From: Calothrix sp. PCC 7103
Lineage (GTDB): Bacteria > Cyanobacteriota > Cyanobacteriia > Cyanobacteriales > Nostocaceae
Assembly: GCF_000331305.1 (NCBI RefSeq)
Contig: NZ_KB217478.1
Location: forward strand, 1,144,464 to 1,208,463
Direction: 5' to 3'
DNA: 64,000 nucleotides
The notes beneath the pieces are model-generated. The model saw nothing but the letters and a program-made list of their open reading frames with translations, did no database searches and had not been told where the DNA came from. Below, piece after piece: positions 8,756 through 19,569 of the stretch (positions are counted from its first letter, which is position 1; each line of letters opens with the position of its first letter). A program made the translations under genes and the position numbers.

Positions 8756-8780
8756 TGTGTATTTAAGTTGAAGTTACAAT

Positions 8781-11234
8781 TTAGCCAACGTTAGCTAAAA
8801 GCAACTCAGGTTTTTCTATTTTTCTGACTCTTATTTGACCGTCGTCGTCAACGTCAACTACTGCTTTGTCTCCATCAACAACTTGACCAGAGAGCATTGC
8901 TTCAGCTAATGAGTCTTCTAACAGACGCATAATAGCTCGACGTAATGGTCTGGCACCATAACTTGGGTCATAACCTTCTTGTACCACGCGGTCTTTGAAG
9001 CGCTCGGTAACTTCGAGGGTAATACCTTTTTCAACCAGACGATTAGAAACGTCTTTAAGCATAATGTCAGCAATTTGCTTAACTTCGTCTTTGTTGAGTT
9101 GAGTGAAGACAATAATGTCGTCAAGACGGTTGAGAAATTCTGGACGGAAGAAAGCTTTGAGTTCTTCGTTGACCAAGTTCTTGATGCGGTTGTAGCTCGC
9201 TTCAGCTGCATCCTCGAATTGGAACCCTAAACCACCACCACCTTTTTCTATGACTTTGGAACCAATGTTCGATGTTAAGATAATTAAAGTGTTTTTGAAG
9301 TCCACTTTTCTACCTTTCGCATCGGTAAGGTGTCCGTCATCAAGCAATTGCAACAACATATTGAATACATCGGGGTGCGCTTTTTCGATTTCGTCGAATA
9401 GCACCACTGTGTAAGGTTTGCGGCGAATTGCTTCAGTAAGTTGTCCGCCTTCATCGTAGCCTACATAACCTGGAGGCGAGCCGATGAGTTTGGAAACGGT
9501 GTGACGTTCCATGTACTCGGACATGTCAAGACGAATCATTGCATCTTCGGCGCCGAAGAAATACGCTGCCAAAGATTTTGCTAACTCGGTCTTACCTACA
9601 CCCGTAGGACCTGAGAAGATAAAGCTGGCAATTGGTCGATTTGGATTTTTCAAACCAACGCGCGCGCGTCGAAGGGCACGAGAGACTGCGGTAACAGCTT
9701 GCTCTTGTCCAATTAAACGCTGGTGCAATGTGTCTTCTAGGTGCAACAGCATTTCAGATTCAGACTCTGTAAGCTTGTTGACAGGTACACCAGTCCACGA
9801 AGCAACAATTTGTGCAATGTCTTCTTCGTCAACAGTGGGGTTACTAATAAAGCCAGTTTCTTCAGCTTTAAGTTGTTCTTCAAGCTCAAGTTCTTTGTCA
9901 CGCAGTGTTCCTGCTTTATCAAAGTCTTGAACACGAACAGCTTGTTCTTTGTCCTTACTAACTAATAATAATTCGCGTTTAATGTCACGACTTGCAGCGT
10001 TTTGTGAGTTCCGCAAACGCACGCGCGAACCTGCTTCGTCAATTAAGTCGATAGCTTTGTCAGGTAAGAAGCGGTCAGAAATATATCTATCAGATAATGT
10101 AGCGGCAGCTAGTAAAGCTTCATCAGAAATAGTAACGCGGTGATGTTGCTCGTATACCGAGCGCAAACCATATAATATCTCGATGGTTTCTTGGACTGAA
10201 GGTTCGCCTACTATAATTGGCTGGAATCTTCGCTCTAATGCTGCATCACGCTCGATGTGCTTACGATATTCATCGAGGGTTGTGGCGCCTAAACACTGTA
10301 GTTCGCCACGTGCTAACGCTGGTTTAAGAATATTGGCAGCATCCATGCCACCTTCAACTCCACCGGCGCCTACCAAAGTGTGAATTTCATCAATCACGAG
10401 GATGATATTTCCGGCTGTGCGGATTTCCTCCATGATTTTCTTAAGACGCTCTTCAAAGTCGCCACGGAAGCGTGTACCTGCAACAAGTAAGCCCATATCA
10501 AGGCTAACAACCTGCTTGCCCATCAAAATATCAGGGACATCTTGGTTGATAATACGCTGCGCCAAACCTTCGGCGATAGCTGTTTTACCAACACCAGGTT
10601 CTCCTATTAATACAGGATTGTTTTTGGTACGACGACCGAGAATTTGAACGGTACGCTCGATTTCTTTGTCACGACCAACAACTGGGTCAAGCTTGCCTTC
10701 TTGCGCTAGCTTGGTTAAGTTCTTACCAAATTCTTCAATAGTAAGGTTTTGCTGGTTACGACGCGGACCGCTACTACTAGCACCCGGCGCCACTGCTACT
10801 TCTTCACCCAAACGGCGAATTACAGCAGTGCGAACTTCTTTAAGGTCAATACCCAAATTTTGTAGTACTTTAGCTGCAACACCTTCGCCTGCGTCAGTTA
10901 AACCTAAGAGTAAATGTTCAGTGCTAATGTAATTGTTGCCTAGTGTACGTGCTTCTTTAAAAGCTTGCTCAAATAAACTTTTAACTTTAGGGGTAAAAGG
11001 AATCTCTGGTGGTACGAACCCAGAACCTCGACCAATAATCTTCTCGACTTCGCGACGCGCATCTTTGAGGGTAACGCCCATGTCACTCAGCACTTTGGCG
11101 GCAACACCGTTTCCTTCTCCAATTAGCCCGAGGAGAATTTGCTCAGTGCCGACAAAATTGTGCCCCAGGCGGCGTGCCTCCTCCTGAGCTAACATGATTA
11201 CCCGAATGGCTTGGGAAGTGAAGTGTTCAAACAT
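8781..11234 (-). CDS. clpC: ATP-dependent Clp protease ATP-binding subunit ClpC
   Basis: ClpC is the Hsp100 unfoldase that feeds proteins to ClpP/ClpR and is normally essential in cyanobacteria. The 817-residue product has the double Clp-N repeat ([20 protein letters not shown], then [20 protein letters not shown]). It has a first AAA domain with GEPGVGKT at about residue 210, a UVR/middle coiled-coil region at about 420-470, and a second AAA domain with [13 protein letters not shown] at about 540. ATG 11234 gives the standard MFEHF start; an in-frame upstream start adds 18 atypical residues. It ends in a strong terminator. Confidence 0.97.
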   Translation of the reverse strand: MFEHFTSQAIRVIMLAQEEARRLGHNFVGTEQILLGLIGEGNGVAAKVLSDMGVTLKDARREVEKIIGRGSGFVPPEIPFTPKVKSLFEQAFKEARTLGNNYISTEHLLLGLTDAGEGVAAKVLQNLGIDLKEVRTAVIRRLGEEVAVAPGASSSGPRRNQQNLTIEEFGKNLTKLAQEGKLDPVVGRDKEIERTVQILGRRTKNNPVLIGEPGVGKTAIAEGLAQRIINQDVPDILMGKQVVSLDMGLLVAGTRFRGDFEERLKKIMEEIRTAGNIILVIDEIHTLVGAGGVEGGMDAANILKPALARGELQCLGATTLDEYRKHIERDAALERRFQPIIVGEPSVQETIEILYGLRSVYEQHHRVTISDEALLAAATLSDRYISDRFLPDKAIDLIDEAGSRVRLRNSQNAASRDIKRELLLVSKDKEQAVRVQDFDKAGTLRDKELELEEQLKAEETGFISNPTVDEEDIAQIVASWTGVPVNKLTESESEMLLHLEDTLHQRLIGQEQAVTAVSRALRRARVGLKNPNRPIASFIFSGPTGVGKTELAKSLAAYFFGAEDAMIRLDMSEYMERHTVSKLIGSPPGYVGYDEGGQLTEAIRRKPYTVVLFDEIEKAHPDVFNMLLQLLDDGHLTDAKGRKVDFKNTLIILTSNIGSKVIEKGGGGLGFQFEDAAEASYNRIKNLVNEELKAFFRPEFLNRLDDIIVFTQLNKDEVKQIADIMLKDVSNRLVEKGITLEVTERFKDRVVQEGYDPSYGARPLRRAIMRLLEDSLAEAMLSGQVVDGDKAVVDVDDDGQIRVRKIEKPELLLANVG

Positions 11235-11466
11235 AAGCGGGCTATTGCCTCCCTTGCTGGTACGACGTTGGGTGATAATGAATCTCACCCTCAGTTTAAG
11301 TTGTTTGTACTTTCTTAAAGATAATGTATCTTTATTTTAAGCACTGTGACAGTAGTGAGAGCCGTATGCCTAGAGTTGTATTAGCCGCCTACTTAAGTAA
11401 AGTGCTTGAAAGCCTTATTTTTAGGTAGTTTTCTCTAGGTATAGTTACGAAAAAAAAGTATTGATT

Positions 11467-11748
11467 ATGACTCTAGACCAGCAACATCCCCAATATAATC
11501 GTGACCGCCCCATAATTGAGAGTTTGCTTCAGGGCGAACCATCTGATCTTAACTTAGCAGAATTAGCTCGTTTGCGGGTACGTTATAATGGGTTTCCAGG
11601 CGCCCGCGATATTCAAGCCCATTTAGATACTATTTTACAAAAATGGAATTTAACTGAAGAACAGTTATTTGAGCGCACTCGCCTTATACATAAAGCAGGT
11701 GGTATGTATAAAACTCGCGGTAAGCGCGAAGAACAAGATTGGAATTAG
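11467..11748 (+). CDS. DUF3288 family protein
   Basis: The 93-residue soluble protein matches the cyanobacterial DUF3288 family. Its features are an N-terminal DQQHPQYNRDRPII, a central LARLRVRYNGFPGARDIQ and the C-terminal KAGGMYKTRGKREEQDWN. The function is unknown. ATG 11467 is preferred over an in-frame TTG six bases earlier. It is transcribed divergently from clpC across a 230-base spacer. One base after its stop begins an AACGGATGT repeat hairpin. Confidence 0.85.
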   Translation: MTLDQQHPQYNRDRPIIESLLQGEPSDLNLAELARLRVRYNGFPGARDIQAHLDTILQKWNLTEEQLFERTRLIHKAGGMYKTRGKREEQDWN

Positions 11749-11858
11749 GCAACGGATTATGAACGGATGTAACGGATGGATAATTTTAAATCACTATGCT
11801 CTAACTATATTTCATTTTCAACGAATAAATCATCCGTTACATCCGTTACATCCGTTGC
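11749..11858. repeat. AACGGATGT palindromic repeat (full hairpin)
   Basis: GCAACGGATTATGAACGGAT at the left is complementary to CATCCGTTACATCCGTTGC at the right, around about 60 bases of AT-rich DNA. It touches the DUF3288 stop on one side and supplies the last codons and the stop of the CadD-like gene on the other. Confidence 0.85.
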
Positions 11859-12484
11859 AAGCTGCCGCTATCTATTAAAATGTAAACTCCTAGGCAAATT
11901 AATACGATTGGCGCCAATATACTTCCATATTTATTAAAAACACCAGTAATTGCACGATGTCGTGTAAAAAAGTATCCTAAATAACACCATACAGCAATCA
12001 AAATATAGAAAACTATTAGTGTTATAAGCAATTGCTGAAGAGTACTACTTGCAAATAAAGGCACATATATACTGATATTATCACCACCGTTAGCAAAAGT
12101 CACGGCGGCAACATTGTAAATTTGAGGCGCCAGTAAGTTATTAAATATATTATTGCCTCGATTTGTAGTTGCAGTTACAGCTTGGATTTCATCATTATCA
12201 TTATCATCGTTTTGACGTTTTACTAATTGATATATACCGATAATAATTGGTAAAAATCCTAACAAACCAATTAAGGAAGGTTTAATAACTAAACCACCAA
12301 AGAAACCGGGTAAACTAGCCAGGATTATTATAGAAAAGCCCAAAAATTGTCCAATGAGAATATGACGCTTACGAAAGTTAGCGTTTACTTGTGCGAAAAG
12401 TAACGTTAAGATAACTATGTCATCAAGATTAGTTGCCGCAAAAGCAGCACAAGCTGATGCAACTGCACCCAAAAATTGGTTCAT
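11846..12484 (-). CDS. CadD-family cadmium resistance transporter-like membrane protein
   Basis: The 212-residue polytopic membrane protein has the CadD-type start with ATNLDDIVILTLLFAQV, and a mirrored second half with NVAAVTFANGGDNISIYVPLF. The paired acidic D/N sites lie in membrane segments. Family members export or detoxify divalent cations such as cadmium; the substrate here is unproven. About six hydrophobic helices are apparent. The C-terminal SLQRM and the stop are encoded by the AACGGATGT repeat, which suggests that repeat insertion replaced the original terminus. Confidence 0.82.
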   Translation of the reverse strand: MNQFLGAVASACAAFAATNLDDIVILTLLFAQVNANFRKRHILIGQFLGFSIIILASLPGFFGGLVIKPSLIGLLGFLPIIIGIYQLVKRQNDDNDNDEIQAVTATTNRGNNIFNNLLAPQIYNVAAVTFANGGDNISIYVPLFASSTLQQLLITLIVFYILIAVWCYLGYFFTRHRAITGVFNKYGSILAPIVLICLGVYILIDSGSLQRM

Positions 12485-12497
12485 TTTGATGCACGAT

Positions 12498-12541
12498 GTT
12501 TATTTATTTATTTATTTATTTATTTATCTATTTATCTATCT
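12498..12541. repeat. TTTA/TCTA tetranucleotide microsatellite
   Basis: About ten tandem tetranucleotide units (TTTA, turning to TCTA and TCTG) run between the cadD-like start and the mlaD-like stop. They overlap the last codons of the mlaD-like gene. Length change here could alter the C-terminal tail of that protein. Confidence 0.85.
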
Positions 12542-14043
12542 GTTTTGTCTTTATCTACTGAAACATTTTTATCTGTAGTATTCTGTGGTAGTTTTGCAGA
12601 CTCAGTGTTTCGCTTCAAAACGCGCGTTAAACGGTTTATAGATTGTCTACGCTGCATAGCTTCTTTTGTTTCTGGAACTCGCGAAAATTCTGCAACTGGG
12701 AAAATTTGACCCGGTGTTGAAGTACTAAATGTCGCAGTTGGTGTAGAGACTGGTGCAGATGGTACTTGAATTACTTGATTACGTTTCATCATATCAAGGG
12801 TTTGCGCGACTTGAACTTGCTGTTCTATCTGTTGTGTAGAAGAAACTAAGCTGCTTAAACCGTTGACAAGCTGTCGAAGATTAGTACGGAATTTTGGGTC
12901 TCCTGTTAACTCATCAAGGTCAGAAGTAATTTTTTGGGTGTTTTCAAATGTTACCCTGGCTGAATCTAATGTTTGTTGAAGCACGACAGCGTTTTTAGGG
13001 TCAGTGAGAGTTTTAGTAGCATCGCGTAAATTTGCTGATGCTAGTGCAGCGTTTGCAGAGAGAGTTTCAAAGTTTTTAATTAGTTCACCTTGAGTCAAGC
13101 GGTTAATAGCTGGTGAAAGACCACTAGCAGCTGCACGTAGTTGGTTACTACTGGCAGAAATATTGTTGAGTGTGGAAACTAAAGAAGAACGGTTGGTAGT
13201 TACAAGACTATCGAGATTGCCAAGTAGCTTATTTGCTTGACCTGCTGTACTACGTAATTCGTTCGCTGTAGAACTAAACTGACTAACTGTAGAGTTTAAT
13301 TGATTTGCTGTGTTGCCAAATTTATTGAGAGTTCTATCAGCAGTTGCAGTGAGTTGTGCTGTTGAAACGCTTACTTGATTTGCTGCACGCTGTACGGAAG
13401 TTGTTACACCAGAAGTCGTATTGAGTTGAGACTGTGCGGTTTTACCTAACGAGTTTAAAGTTTTACTCAGTTCAGAAACGTTAGCAGCAGCTATTGCCCC
13501 TTGTTCGAGCGTGCGATTCAGATTTTGATAAAATTTTTCGTTAGTAAATCTATCTGCTAACTCAGTGGTTGAGCGCAAAACTTCATCAACATTAACACCA
13601 ATTTGACCTTTTAAACGCGAGTTATTACAAACTATCTGTTTATTGTCGCAATTTGGATCTAACGGTTTGGCTGCAATGGCTTCAAACGGTACCTTGGACA
13701 AAGGTGTAATATCAATAAGGCTTTCGGCAATTAAACCGCTTTGATTTGCTTCAACTTTAACATCGCGTGGAATAATTAAGTCACGTTGGGAAATTTCTAG
13801 TTCTACCTCAACATTATTCGGGCCCGGTCGAATCGCAGCAATTCTACCTACTTTAACACCGCGAAAGCGAACGGGGGCGCCTTTTTGCATGCCACCAGCA
13901 TTACTAAAATCAACAAAGATTTTATAGTTACTTTGAGTCGCATTAAAACGATTGAGCCATAAAAAAATTAGCCCAAATACACCAAGACCAGCTAGGAATA
14001 GTAATCCTACGGAACCTTCTCGGACTGTACGCAATGAACGCAT
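12532..14043 (-). CDS. MlaD/MCE-domain lipid transport protein (TGD2-like)
   Basis: This 503-residue protein is anchored by one N-terminal membrane helix (SVGLLFLAGLGVFGLIFLWL, about residues 11-30). It carries a single MCE domain at about 38-118 (FSNAGGMQKGAPVRFRGVKVGRI). A long Ser/Thr/Asn-rich helical periplasmic region follows, with repeated QLN/TAN heptads that should form a coiled-coil tube. MCE proteins bridge membranes and move phospholipids; cyanobacterial members resemble plastid TGD2. It lies 54 bases after the ATPase gene at 14098, as expected for one transporter. No MlaE permease gene is adjacent. The 3' end runs into a microsatellite. Confidence 0.88.
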   Translation of the reverse strand: MRSLRTVREGSVGLLFLAGLGVFGLIFLWLNRFNATQSNYKIFVDFSNAGGMQKGAPVRFRGVKVGRIAAIRPGPNNVEVELEISQRDLIIPRDVKVEANQSGLIAESLIDITPLSKVPFEAIAAKPLDPNCDNKQIVCNNSRLKGQIGVNVDEVLRSTTELADRFTNEKFYQNLNRTLEQGAIAAANVSELSKTLNSLGKTAQSQLNTTSGVTTSVQRAANQVSVSTAQLTATADRTLNKFGNTANQLNSTVSQFSSTANELRSTAGQANKLLGNLDSLVTTNRSSLVSTLNNISASSNQLRAAASGLSPAINRLTQGELIKNFETLSANAALASANLRDATKTLTDPKNAVVLQQTLDSARVTFENTQKITSDLDELTGDPKFRTNLRQLVNGLSSLVSSTQQIEQQVQVAQTLDMMKRNQVIQVPSAPVSTPTATFSTSTPGQIFPVAEFSRVPETKEAMQRRQSINRLTRVLKRNTESAKLPQNTTDKNVSVDKDKTDR

Positions 14044-14097
14044 CTCTTTAATTTCCTCCCGTTTAGTTTATTGATTTAGCGCACGAGCGCACTTTCT

Positions 14098-14880
14098 TTA
14101 TCCGACTACATGAATTGGACCAGCAATACTGCCACTCAAAAATTGTCGAATCAATGGATTGGATGTTGTATCCATATCGCTGACGTGCCCTTCCCATTGC
14201 ACCTGACCTTCGTAAAGAAACACAAGTTTATCAGCTGTGCGCCGTATCGTACTATCTTGGTGGGTAACAATCGCATAAGTACTACAAACTCCTTGGGTAC
14301 ACTGCAACTGACGTATCAAATCTTCGATAACCGTTGAAGCGATGGGGTCTAAGCCAGCTGTAGGTTCATCATATAACAAAACTTCAGGCGCCTCCTTGAC
14401 ACTTTCAGGGTTGTAAATAATCGCACGGGCAAAACTCGCACGTTTCCGCATCCCTCCCGAAAGTTCCGATGGGTATTTATCTCCACTTCCTCCCAAACCG
14501 ACCATCTCTAACTTCTCATGTACTATATCTCGAATTCGCTTTCTAGATAACTTTGAGTGTTGATATAGCAAAAAACCCACGTTTTCTTCCACAGACAGCG
14601 AATCAAACAATGCAGCTTGTTGAAATACCATACTAATTCCAATCGGGTCAGCACTATCCTCGATTAAACCCTTTCGTCGCACTCCCTGTACATAAATTTC
14701 TCCACTGTCAGGTGCTGTTAACCCCGCAATTACCCGTAATATAGTTGATTTACCAGTTCCTGATGGGCCGATTATTCCCAGTGCTTCACCTCGATAAATT
14801 TTTAAATCTATATTATCTAATACTTTATTATTACCAAATGCCTTGGAAACACCTTTAAGTTCGATTAATGGTTCAGTCAT
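14098..14880 (-). CDS. MlaF-type ABC transporter ATPase (TGD3-like)
   Basis: The 260-residue cytoplasmic ATPase is probably the motor for the MCE protein encoded downstream. Walker A GPSGTGKST is at residues 38-46, the signature LSGGMRKRASFARAI at about 140, and Walker B with VLLYDEPTAGLDP just after. GGMRKR is the form typical of MlaF/Ttg2A ATPases. The start is 27 bases from the divergent gene at 14908, so the intergenic promoters must overlap. The permease partner is not in this window. Confidence 0.9.
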   Translation of the reverse strand: MTEPLIELKGVSKAFGNNKVLDNIDLKIYRGEALGIIGPSGTGKSTILRVIAGLTAPDSGEIYVQGVRRKGLIEDSADPIGISMVFQQAALFDSLSVEENVGFLLYQHSKLSRKRIRDIVHEKLEMVGLGGSGDKYPSELSGGMRKRASFARAIIYNPESVKEAPEVLLYDEPTAGLDPIASTVIEDLIRQLQCTQGVCSTYAIVTHQDSTIRRTADKLVFLYEGQVQWEGHVSDMDTTSNPLIRQFLSGSIAGPIHVVG

Positions 14881-14907
14881 GGTTAAAATTAACTATTATG
14901 TACTAAC

Positions 14908-16383
14908 ATGTTTAATTTTGATGTCATAGTTATTGGTAGCGGTATCGGTGGGTTAACAGCAGGTAGTTTACTTGCACATTACGGTAAGCGTGTGGTTGTA
15001 TGTGAGAGTCATACAATTGCTGGTGGTGCTGCACATAGTTTTAGACGACGTGGTTTTGAATTTGATTCTGGACCCTCCTTCTATTGTGGTCTTACAGGCG
15101 CCAATAGTCTGAATCCTGTAAAACAAGTATTAGATATTTTAGGCGAATCTGTAGACGCTCTTGCATATGACCCATTAGGACACTATCATTTTCCAGAGAA
15201 TACTGTTGCCATTTATAGCGATAACTCTCTCTATCTCAATGAAGTATCCAAAATTACACCACAAGGCACCACCGAACTTCAACATTTTATAGATAAAATG
15301 CTTCCATTGTATGAAGCTATGAAAGGAATTCCGACTATAGCTTTACGTACAGACTGGCAGATGATACCTATATTGCTGAAAAATTATTTACCTTCATTAT
15401 TCAAAATGCTACCTAATCTGCCACTGATACAAAGTTCAGTAGGTAATGTAATGGACGCAACAGTTACAGACCCTTGGGTGCGGCGCCTAATTGACCTAGA
15501 ATGCTTTTTATTATCAGGCTTAAAAGCACATGGTACTATTGCCCCCGAAGTAGCATTTATGTTAGGAGAACGTTCTCGTGCAGGAGTTGAATATCCTGTG
15601 GGTGGAAGTGGAGCAATAATTCAGGCGTTAGTGCGCGGCTTGGAACGTTGGGGTGGTATACTCCGTTTAGGGTGTCACGTTGAGCAAATTTTGGTTGAGT
15701 CAGGAAAAGCTGTTGGAGTCCAATTAAAAAATAATGAGATAATCAAGGCGCCTATCGTTATATCGAACGCGACAGTTTGGGATACTTATACAAAGTTATT
15801 AAATCCAAACAACTTACCAGCATCATATCGTCAAAAAGCATTACAAACACCAGCAGTCGAAAGCTTCATGCATTTACACTTGGGAATAAAAGCTTCTGGT
15901 TTAGAAAACTTAACTGGACACCATGTAGTAGTTCACGACTCAAACCTAGATATAACCGTCCCAGGAAACACCTGTATGATATCAATTCCTACCGTGTGGG
16001 ATAAAAACTTGGCGCCAGAAGAACATCATGTAGTTCATGCGTATACATTAGAATCATATAAAGGATGGGAAAGAAACGAAGAGTACGAAGCAAAGAAAAA
16101 CTCAAAAGCACAAACACTATATAGAGCGTTAGAGAGAATCATACCCGACATAAGGGAACGTGTAGTGTTAGAACTTATCGGAACACCATTAACACATGCA
16201 CATTATTTAAGAAGACATCAAGGAACCTACGGCCCAGCAATAGAAGCAACAAAAGGAATGTTTGAAGGCGCCAATACACCCATCAAAGGATTATACCGCG
16301 TTGGTGACAGCACCATGCCCGGTATCGGAGTACCCGCCGTAGCTGCTTCCGGAATACTATGCGCGAACACACTCCGTTCGTAA
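14908..16383 (+). CDS. Phytoene desaturase/CrtISO-family FAD oxidoreductase
   Basis: The 491-residue flavoprotein has the dinucleotide fold VIVIGSGIGGLTAGSLLAHYG at its N-terminus, then GGAAHSFRRRGFEFDSGPSF. The C-terminal FAD motif GLYRVGDSTMPGIGVPAVAASG is near the end. This architecture is shared by carotenoid isomerase (CrtISO/CrtH) and retinol saturase-like enzymes, so it probably acts on a carotenoid or other polyene. Assignment to a specific reaction is not possible by eye. A perfect stem-loop begins at the stop codon. Confidence 0.83.
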   Translation: MFNFDVIVIGSGIGGLTAGSLLAHYGKRVVVCESHTIAGGAAHSFRRRGFEFDSGPSFYCGLTGANSLNPVKQVLDILGESVDALAYDPLGHYHFPENTVAIYSDNSLYLNEVSKITPQGTTELQHFIDKMLPLYEAMKGIPTIALRTDWQMIPILLKNYLPSLFKMLPNLPLIQSSVGNVMDATVTDPWVRRLIDLECFLLSGLKAHGTIAPEVAFMLGERSRAGVEYPVGGSGAIIQALVRGLERWGGILRLGCHVEQILVESGKAVGVQLKNNEIIKAPIVISNATVWDTYTKLLNPNNLPASYRQKALQTPAVESFMHLHLGIKASGLENLTGHHVVVHDSNLDITVPGNTCMISIPTVWDKNLAPEEHHVVHAYTLESYKGWERNEEYEAKKNSKAQTLYRALERIIPDIRERVVLELIGTPLTHAHYLRRHQGTYGPAIEATKGMFEGANTPIKGLYRVGDSTMPGIGVPAVAASGILCANTLRS

Positions 16384-16404
16384 TAAGCACTTCAGTGCTT
16401 ATTA
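16381..16404 (+). terminator. Stem-loop terminator after the CrtISO-like gene
   Basis: TAATAAGCAC and GTGCTTATTA pair perfectly around TTCA, starting at the stop codon. The T run is weak. The rest of the spacer to recQ (to 16730) has a half copy of the AACGGATGT repeat at 16425-16444 and otherwise nothing I can name. Confidence 0.65.
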
Positions 16405-16424
16405 GGTATAATTTACTACTAATA

Positions 16425-16444
16425 CAACGGATGTAACGAATGAA
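16425..16444. repeat. AACGGATGT repeat, half copy
   Basis: CAACGGATGTAACGAATGA matches one arm of the dispersed hairpin repeat; no facing arm is present. Confidence 0.6.
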
Positions 16445-16730
16445 TTATTGGTTACAAACAAAATTGAATTTAACTTTTAGAAAATTCATCGTATGGAAAT
16501 TTGGTCATTAGTTGGTAATTAGTATAGTACTGCTGCACCTGTATGCAATAATAGCTTTAGGTAATTTATGAGGTTTTTGGTTTTGCAATATCTTTAAATC
16601 TATTCAACATTTCCATTACATATTGCTGCAAAATTAAAAAATGATAGATATTTACAAGGCTTTGTGTAATGTCTTATTCTAATGTTCTATAAGTTATGAC
16701 AAGCTTTAAGTCCTTTTAAATTTTTATAGT

Positions 16731-18890
16731 ATGCTGACTTATCCCAATTTAGAACAAGCGCTGAAGCATCACTTCGGTTACGACAATTTTCGCCCAGGAC
16801 AGCGACAGATTATCGAAGGCGCCTTGCAAAATCGGGATTTACTAGTAATAATGCCTACAGGTGGAGGAAAATCACTGTGCTTTCAGCTACCTGCACTGAT
16901 TCGACCTGGGTTAACGGTTGTGGTGTCACCTTTGATAGCGTTAATGCAAGACCAAGTGGAAGCATTGCAGAAGAATGGTATTAATGCAACATTTCTTAAT
17001 AGTAGTTTAAATTCACATCAAGCTAGGTTACGCGAGCAGGCAATTCTTAATGGTAAAATTAGATTGCTTTATGTGGCGCCAGAGCGGTTAATGAGTGAAA
17101 GGTTTTTACCATTTTTGGATTTAGTTCAGCATCAAATTGGAATTTCGAGTTTTGCAATTGATGAAGCACACTGTGTATCAGAATGGGGACATGATTTTCG
17201 TCCAGAATATCGTCAATTAAAATCGCTGCGTCAAAGATATCCAAATGTTCCGATGGTTGCACTTACTGCGACAGCAACCGAACGAGTACGTTCAGATATT
17301 ATTGAGCAATTGGGATTAAAAGACCCAAATATACATCTTACCAGTTTTAACCGCGAAAACTTATTTTATGAAGTTCGTACCAGAACCAAAAACGCTTATG
17401 CTGAATTATTGGAAATGATTCGTGAAAGTGATGGTTCGACAATTATTTACTGTTTGACTCGCAAGCAAGTAGACGAACTAACTTTTCAACTGCAACACAG
17501 CAAAATATCTGTTTTAGCTTACCATGCTGGTTTATCGGATGAAGAACGCAGCAGTAACCAAACTCGCTTTATTCGCGATGATGTACGTGTAATAGTCGCG
17601 ACAATAGCTTTTGGGATGGGTATTAATAAACCGGATGTACGGTTAGTAGTTCATTATAACTTGCCTCGGAACTTAGAAAGTTATTATCAAGAATCTGGAC
17701 GTGCGGGAAGGGATGGGGAGTCATCGAGGTGTACTTTATTTTTCAACGTTGGTGATATAAAAACGATTGAATGGAGTATTGCACAAAAAACTGACGAACA
17801 AGAACAAAAAATCGCGCGTCAGCAATTGCGGCAAGTAATAGACTATGCTGAGACTAACGTTTGTCGTCGTACAGTTCAACTTGGTTATTTTGGTGAACGC
17901 TTTGCAGGTAACTGTGGAGCATGTGATAACTGTCGTAACCCTCAACCAACTCAAGACTGGACGTTAGAAGCGATGAAATTTTTATCGTGTGTCGCGCGTT
18001 CTAAAGAAAAATTTGGTATGACGCATGTTATAGATATATTACGCGGCGCCAAAACAGAGAAGATTAAGTTATATGAACACGATAAACTTTCGACATATGG
18101 TATTGGTAAAGATAAAACGGTAAACGAATGGCGAACTTTAGCACGTTCATTATTACAGCAAGGTTTTCTCGAACAAACTAGCGATGGATACTCTGTATTA
18201 AAGCTGAACGAACAGAGTTGGGAAATAATGCGGCGCCAGCGTACAGTGTTTATAGTAGTACCCGCAGCGCAAAAAGTAGCTTTGCAAGAACTGAGTGGAA
18301 ATAATGTAGAAACTGAATTATTATTTCAGAGATTACGTTCGCTACGTAAAAAGTTAGCAGATGCTCAAGGAGTGGCGCCATATGTTATCTTTGCCGATAG
18401 CACTTTAAAATTAATGGCACAATCACGCCCGCAAACCAAACAAGCATTTAGCAAACTTTCAGGAGTCGGGAGTCATAAATTAGCAGAATATGGTAGCCAA
18501 TTCGTCAACGAAATATGTGCATACTGTAGAGAGAATAATTTATCATCAGAAAAACAAGAAATAACTCCGATTGTAAATAATACAGCAACTGGCACAGAAA
18601 TAATGAGCTTGCAATTACATAAAGAAGGTTTAAATATCAATGAAATAGCTAGAAAACGTAATTTAAAACCTTCAACAGTAATGCGTCATTTAATTGATTT
18701 AATGGATAAAAATCATGATATAGATATAAATTTATTAGTACCAGTAAAAAAACAGCAGGTAATTTGGAAAGTACTAGATACTCTAGGTGACATTTCACTG
18801 ACTCCAATCAAAGAATATTTAGGAAACGAATATAGTTTTGAAGAAATTAGACTAGTTAAAAGTAAATGGAAAAAGAAATCGAAAAAATAA
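16731..18890 (+). CDS. recQ: ATP-dependent DNA helicase RecQ
   Basis: RecQ is a 3'-5' helicase in recombination and fork repair. The 719-residue product has Walker A MPTGGGKS at about residue 41, the DEAH box [20 protein letters not shown] at about 141, and helicase motif VI with [10 protein letters not shown]. The zinc-binding cysteines ([18 protein letters not shown]) are at about 376-400, then RQC/winged-helix and HRDC regions. The C-terminus adds a helix-turn-helix ([21 protein letters not shown]), making it longer than the roughly 610-residue E. coli enzyme; this tail is seen in other bacteria. Its stop overlaps the next start (TAATG). Confidence 0.95.
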   Translation: MLTYPNLEQALKHHFGYDNFRPGQRQIIEGALQNRDLLVIMPTGGGKSLCFQLPALIRPGLTVVVSPLIALMQDQVEALQKNGINATFLNSSLNSHQARLREQAILNGKIRLLYVAPERLMSERFLPFLDLVQHQIGISSFAIDEAHCVSEWGHDFRPEYRQLKSLRQRYPNVPMVALTATATERVRSDIIEQLGLKDPNIHLTSFNRENLFYEVRTRTKNAYAELLEMIRESDGSTIIYCLTRKQVDELTFQLQHSKISVLAYHAGLSDEERSSNQTRFIRDDVRVIVATIAFGMGINKPDVRLVVHYNLPRNLESYYQESGRAGRDGESSRCTLFFNVGDIKTIEWSIAQKTDEQEQKIARQQLRQVIDYAETNVCRRTVQLGYFGERFAGNCGACDNCRNPQPTQDWTLEAMKFLSCVARSKEKFGMTHVIDILRGAKTEKIKLYEHDKLSTYGIGKDKTVNEWRTLARSLLQQGFLEQTSDGYSVLKLNEQSWEIMRRQRTVFIVVPAAQKVALQELSGNNVETELLFQRLRSLRKKLADAQGVAPYVIFADSTLKLMAQSRPQTKQAFSKLSGVGSHKLAEYGSQFVNEICAYCRENNLSSEKQEITPIVNNTATGTEIMSLQLHKEGLNINEIARKRNLKPSTVMRHLIDLMDKNHDIDINLLVPVKKQQVIWKVLDTLGDISLTPIKEYLGNEYSFEEIRLVKSKWKKKSKK

Positions 18891-19399
18891 TGAGTCTTCA
18901 AATATCAGTTCGTTTAGCTCGACCCGAAGATGCAGAACAAATGCATCACGTTCACATTAACTCAGTGCGTCAACTTTGTGCAGTGGACTATACAAAAGAG
19001 CAAATAGAAGCTTGGGTAGGTCATCTAAACTCTGAAACACGTCATCAATATATGGTAAATGGCGCCAGAGATGAAGTAATATTCGTTGCAGAAGATGAAA
19101 ATAGCACAATAATAGGTTTTTCCGCTTTTGATATATATGGGGATATAAGTGCTGTTTACGTTCATCCTGACTATACACGTCAAGGAGTAGGGAAACAGTT
19201 ACTTCAAGTAGCAGAAAACGAAGCGTTAGCTCATAACTTCAAAAAGCTACAAATATCAGCTTCTATAACTGCTCTTCCTTTCTACAAAGCACAAGGTTAT
19301 AAATTTATTAAATACTCATTACATCGCTTGCGTTCTAATGTAAAAATACCATGTGCTTTACTAGAGAAATCACTAGTAACGGATATAACGAATGATTAA
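18890..19399 (+). CDS. GNAT-family N-acetyltransferase
   Basis: The 169-residue GNAT enzyme has VRLARPEDAEQMHHVHINSV at its start. The acetyl-CoA loop YVHPDYTRQGVGKQLLQVAE is at about residue 90, and the terminal strand region has ALPFYKAQGYKF. The substrate is unknown. The ATG overlaps the recQ stop as TAATG, so the two are translationally coupled; a start 24 bases earlier inside recQ is less likely. The last codons (VTDITND) are made of the AACGGATGT repeat. Confidence 0.86.
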   Translation: MSLQISVRLARPEDAEQMHHVHINSVRQLCAVDYTKEQIEAWVGHLNSETRHQYMVNGARDEVIFVAEDENSTIIGFSAFDIYGDISAVYVHPDYTRQGVGKQLLQVAENEALAHNFKKLQISASITALPFYKAQGYKFIKYSLHRLRSNVKIPCALLEKSLVTDITND

Positions 19400-19483
19400 T
19401 TTTATTTAATAAGTATAGAGTTGAGTTTTTTAGTTTTTTTATAAATAATTACTTATCCGTTACATCCGTTCATCATTCGTTGC
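19377..19483. repeat. AACGGATGT palindromic repeat (full hairpin)
   Basis: TAACGGATATAACGAATGA at the left faces TTATCCGTTACATCCGTTCA and ATTCGTTGCC at the right. The left arm encodes the end of the acetyltransferase, including its stop. Confidence 0.8.
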
Positions 19484-19569
19484 CAATATATATCTTAAAT
19501 GTTATATTGACCTAAAATTCAAACCACTTAGTCTTTTTAGCGACTATTTATACTTAAACTAAATTTAAC

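Noticed and set aside
8979..11187. Several forward frames inside clpC
   Set aside because: They are shadows of the well-conserved clpC gene on the reverse strand.
12532..14880. Complete Mla transporter
   Set aside because: Only the MCE protein and ATPase genes are present; no MlaE-type permease is adjacent.
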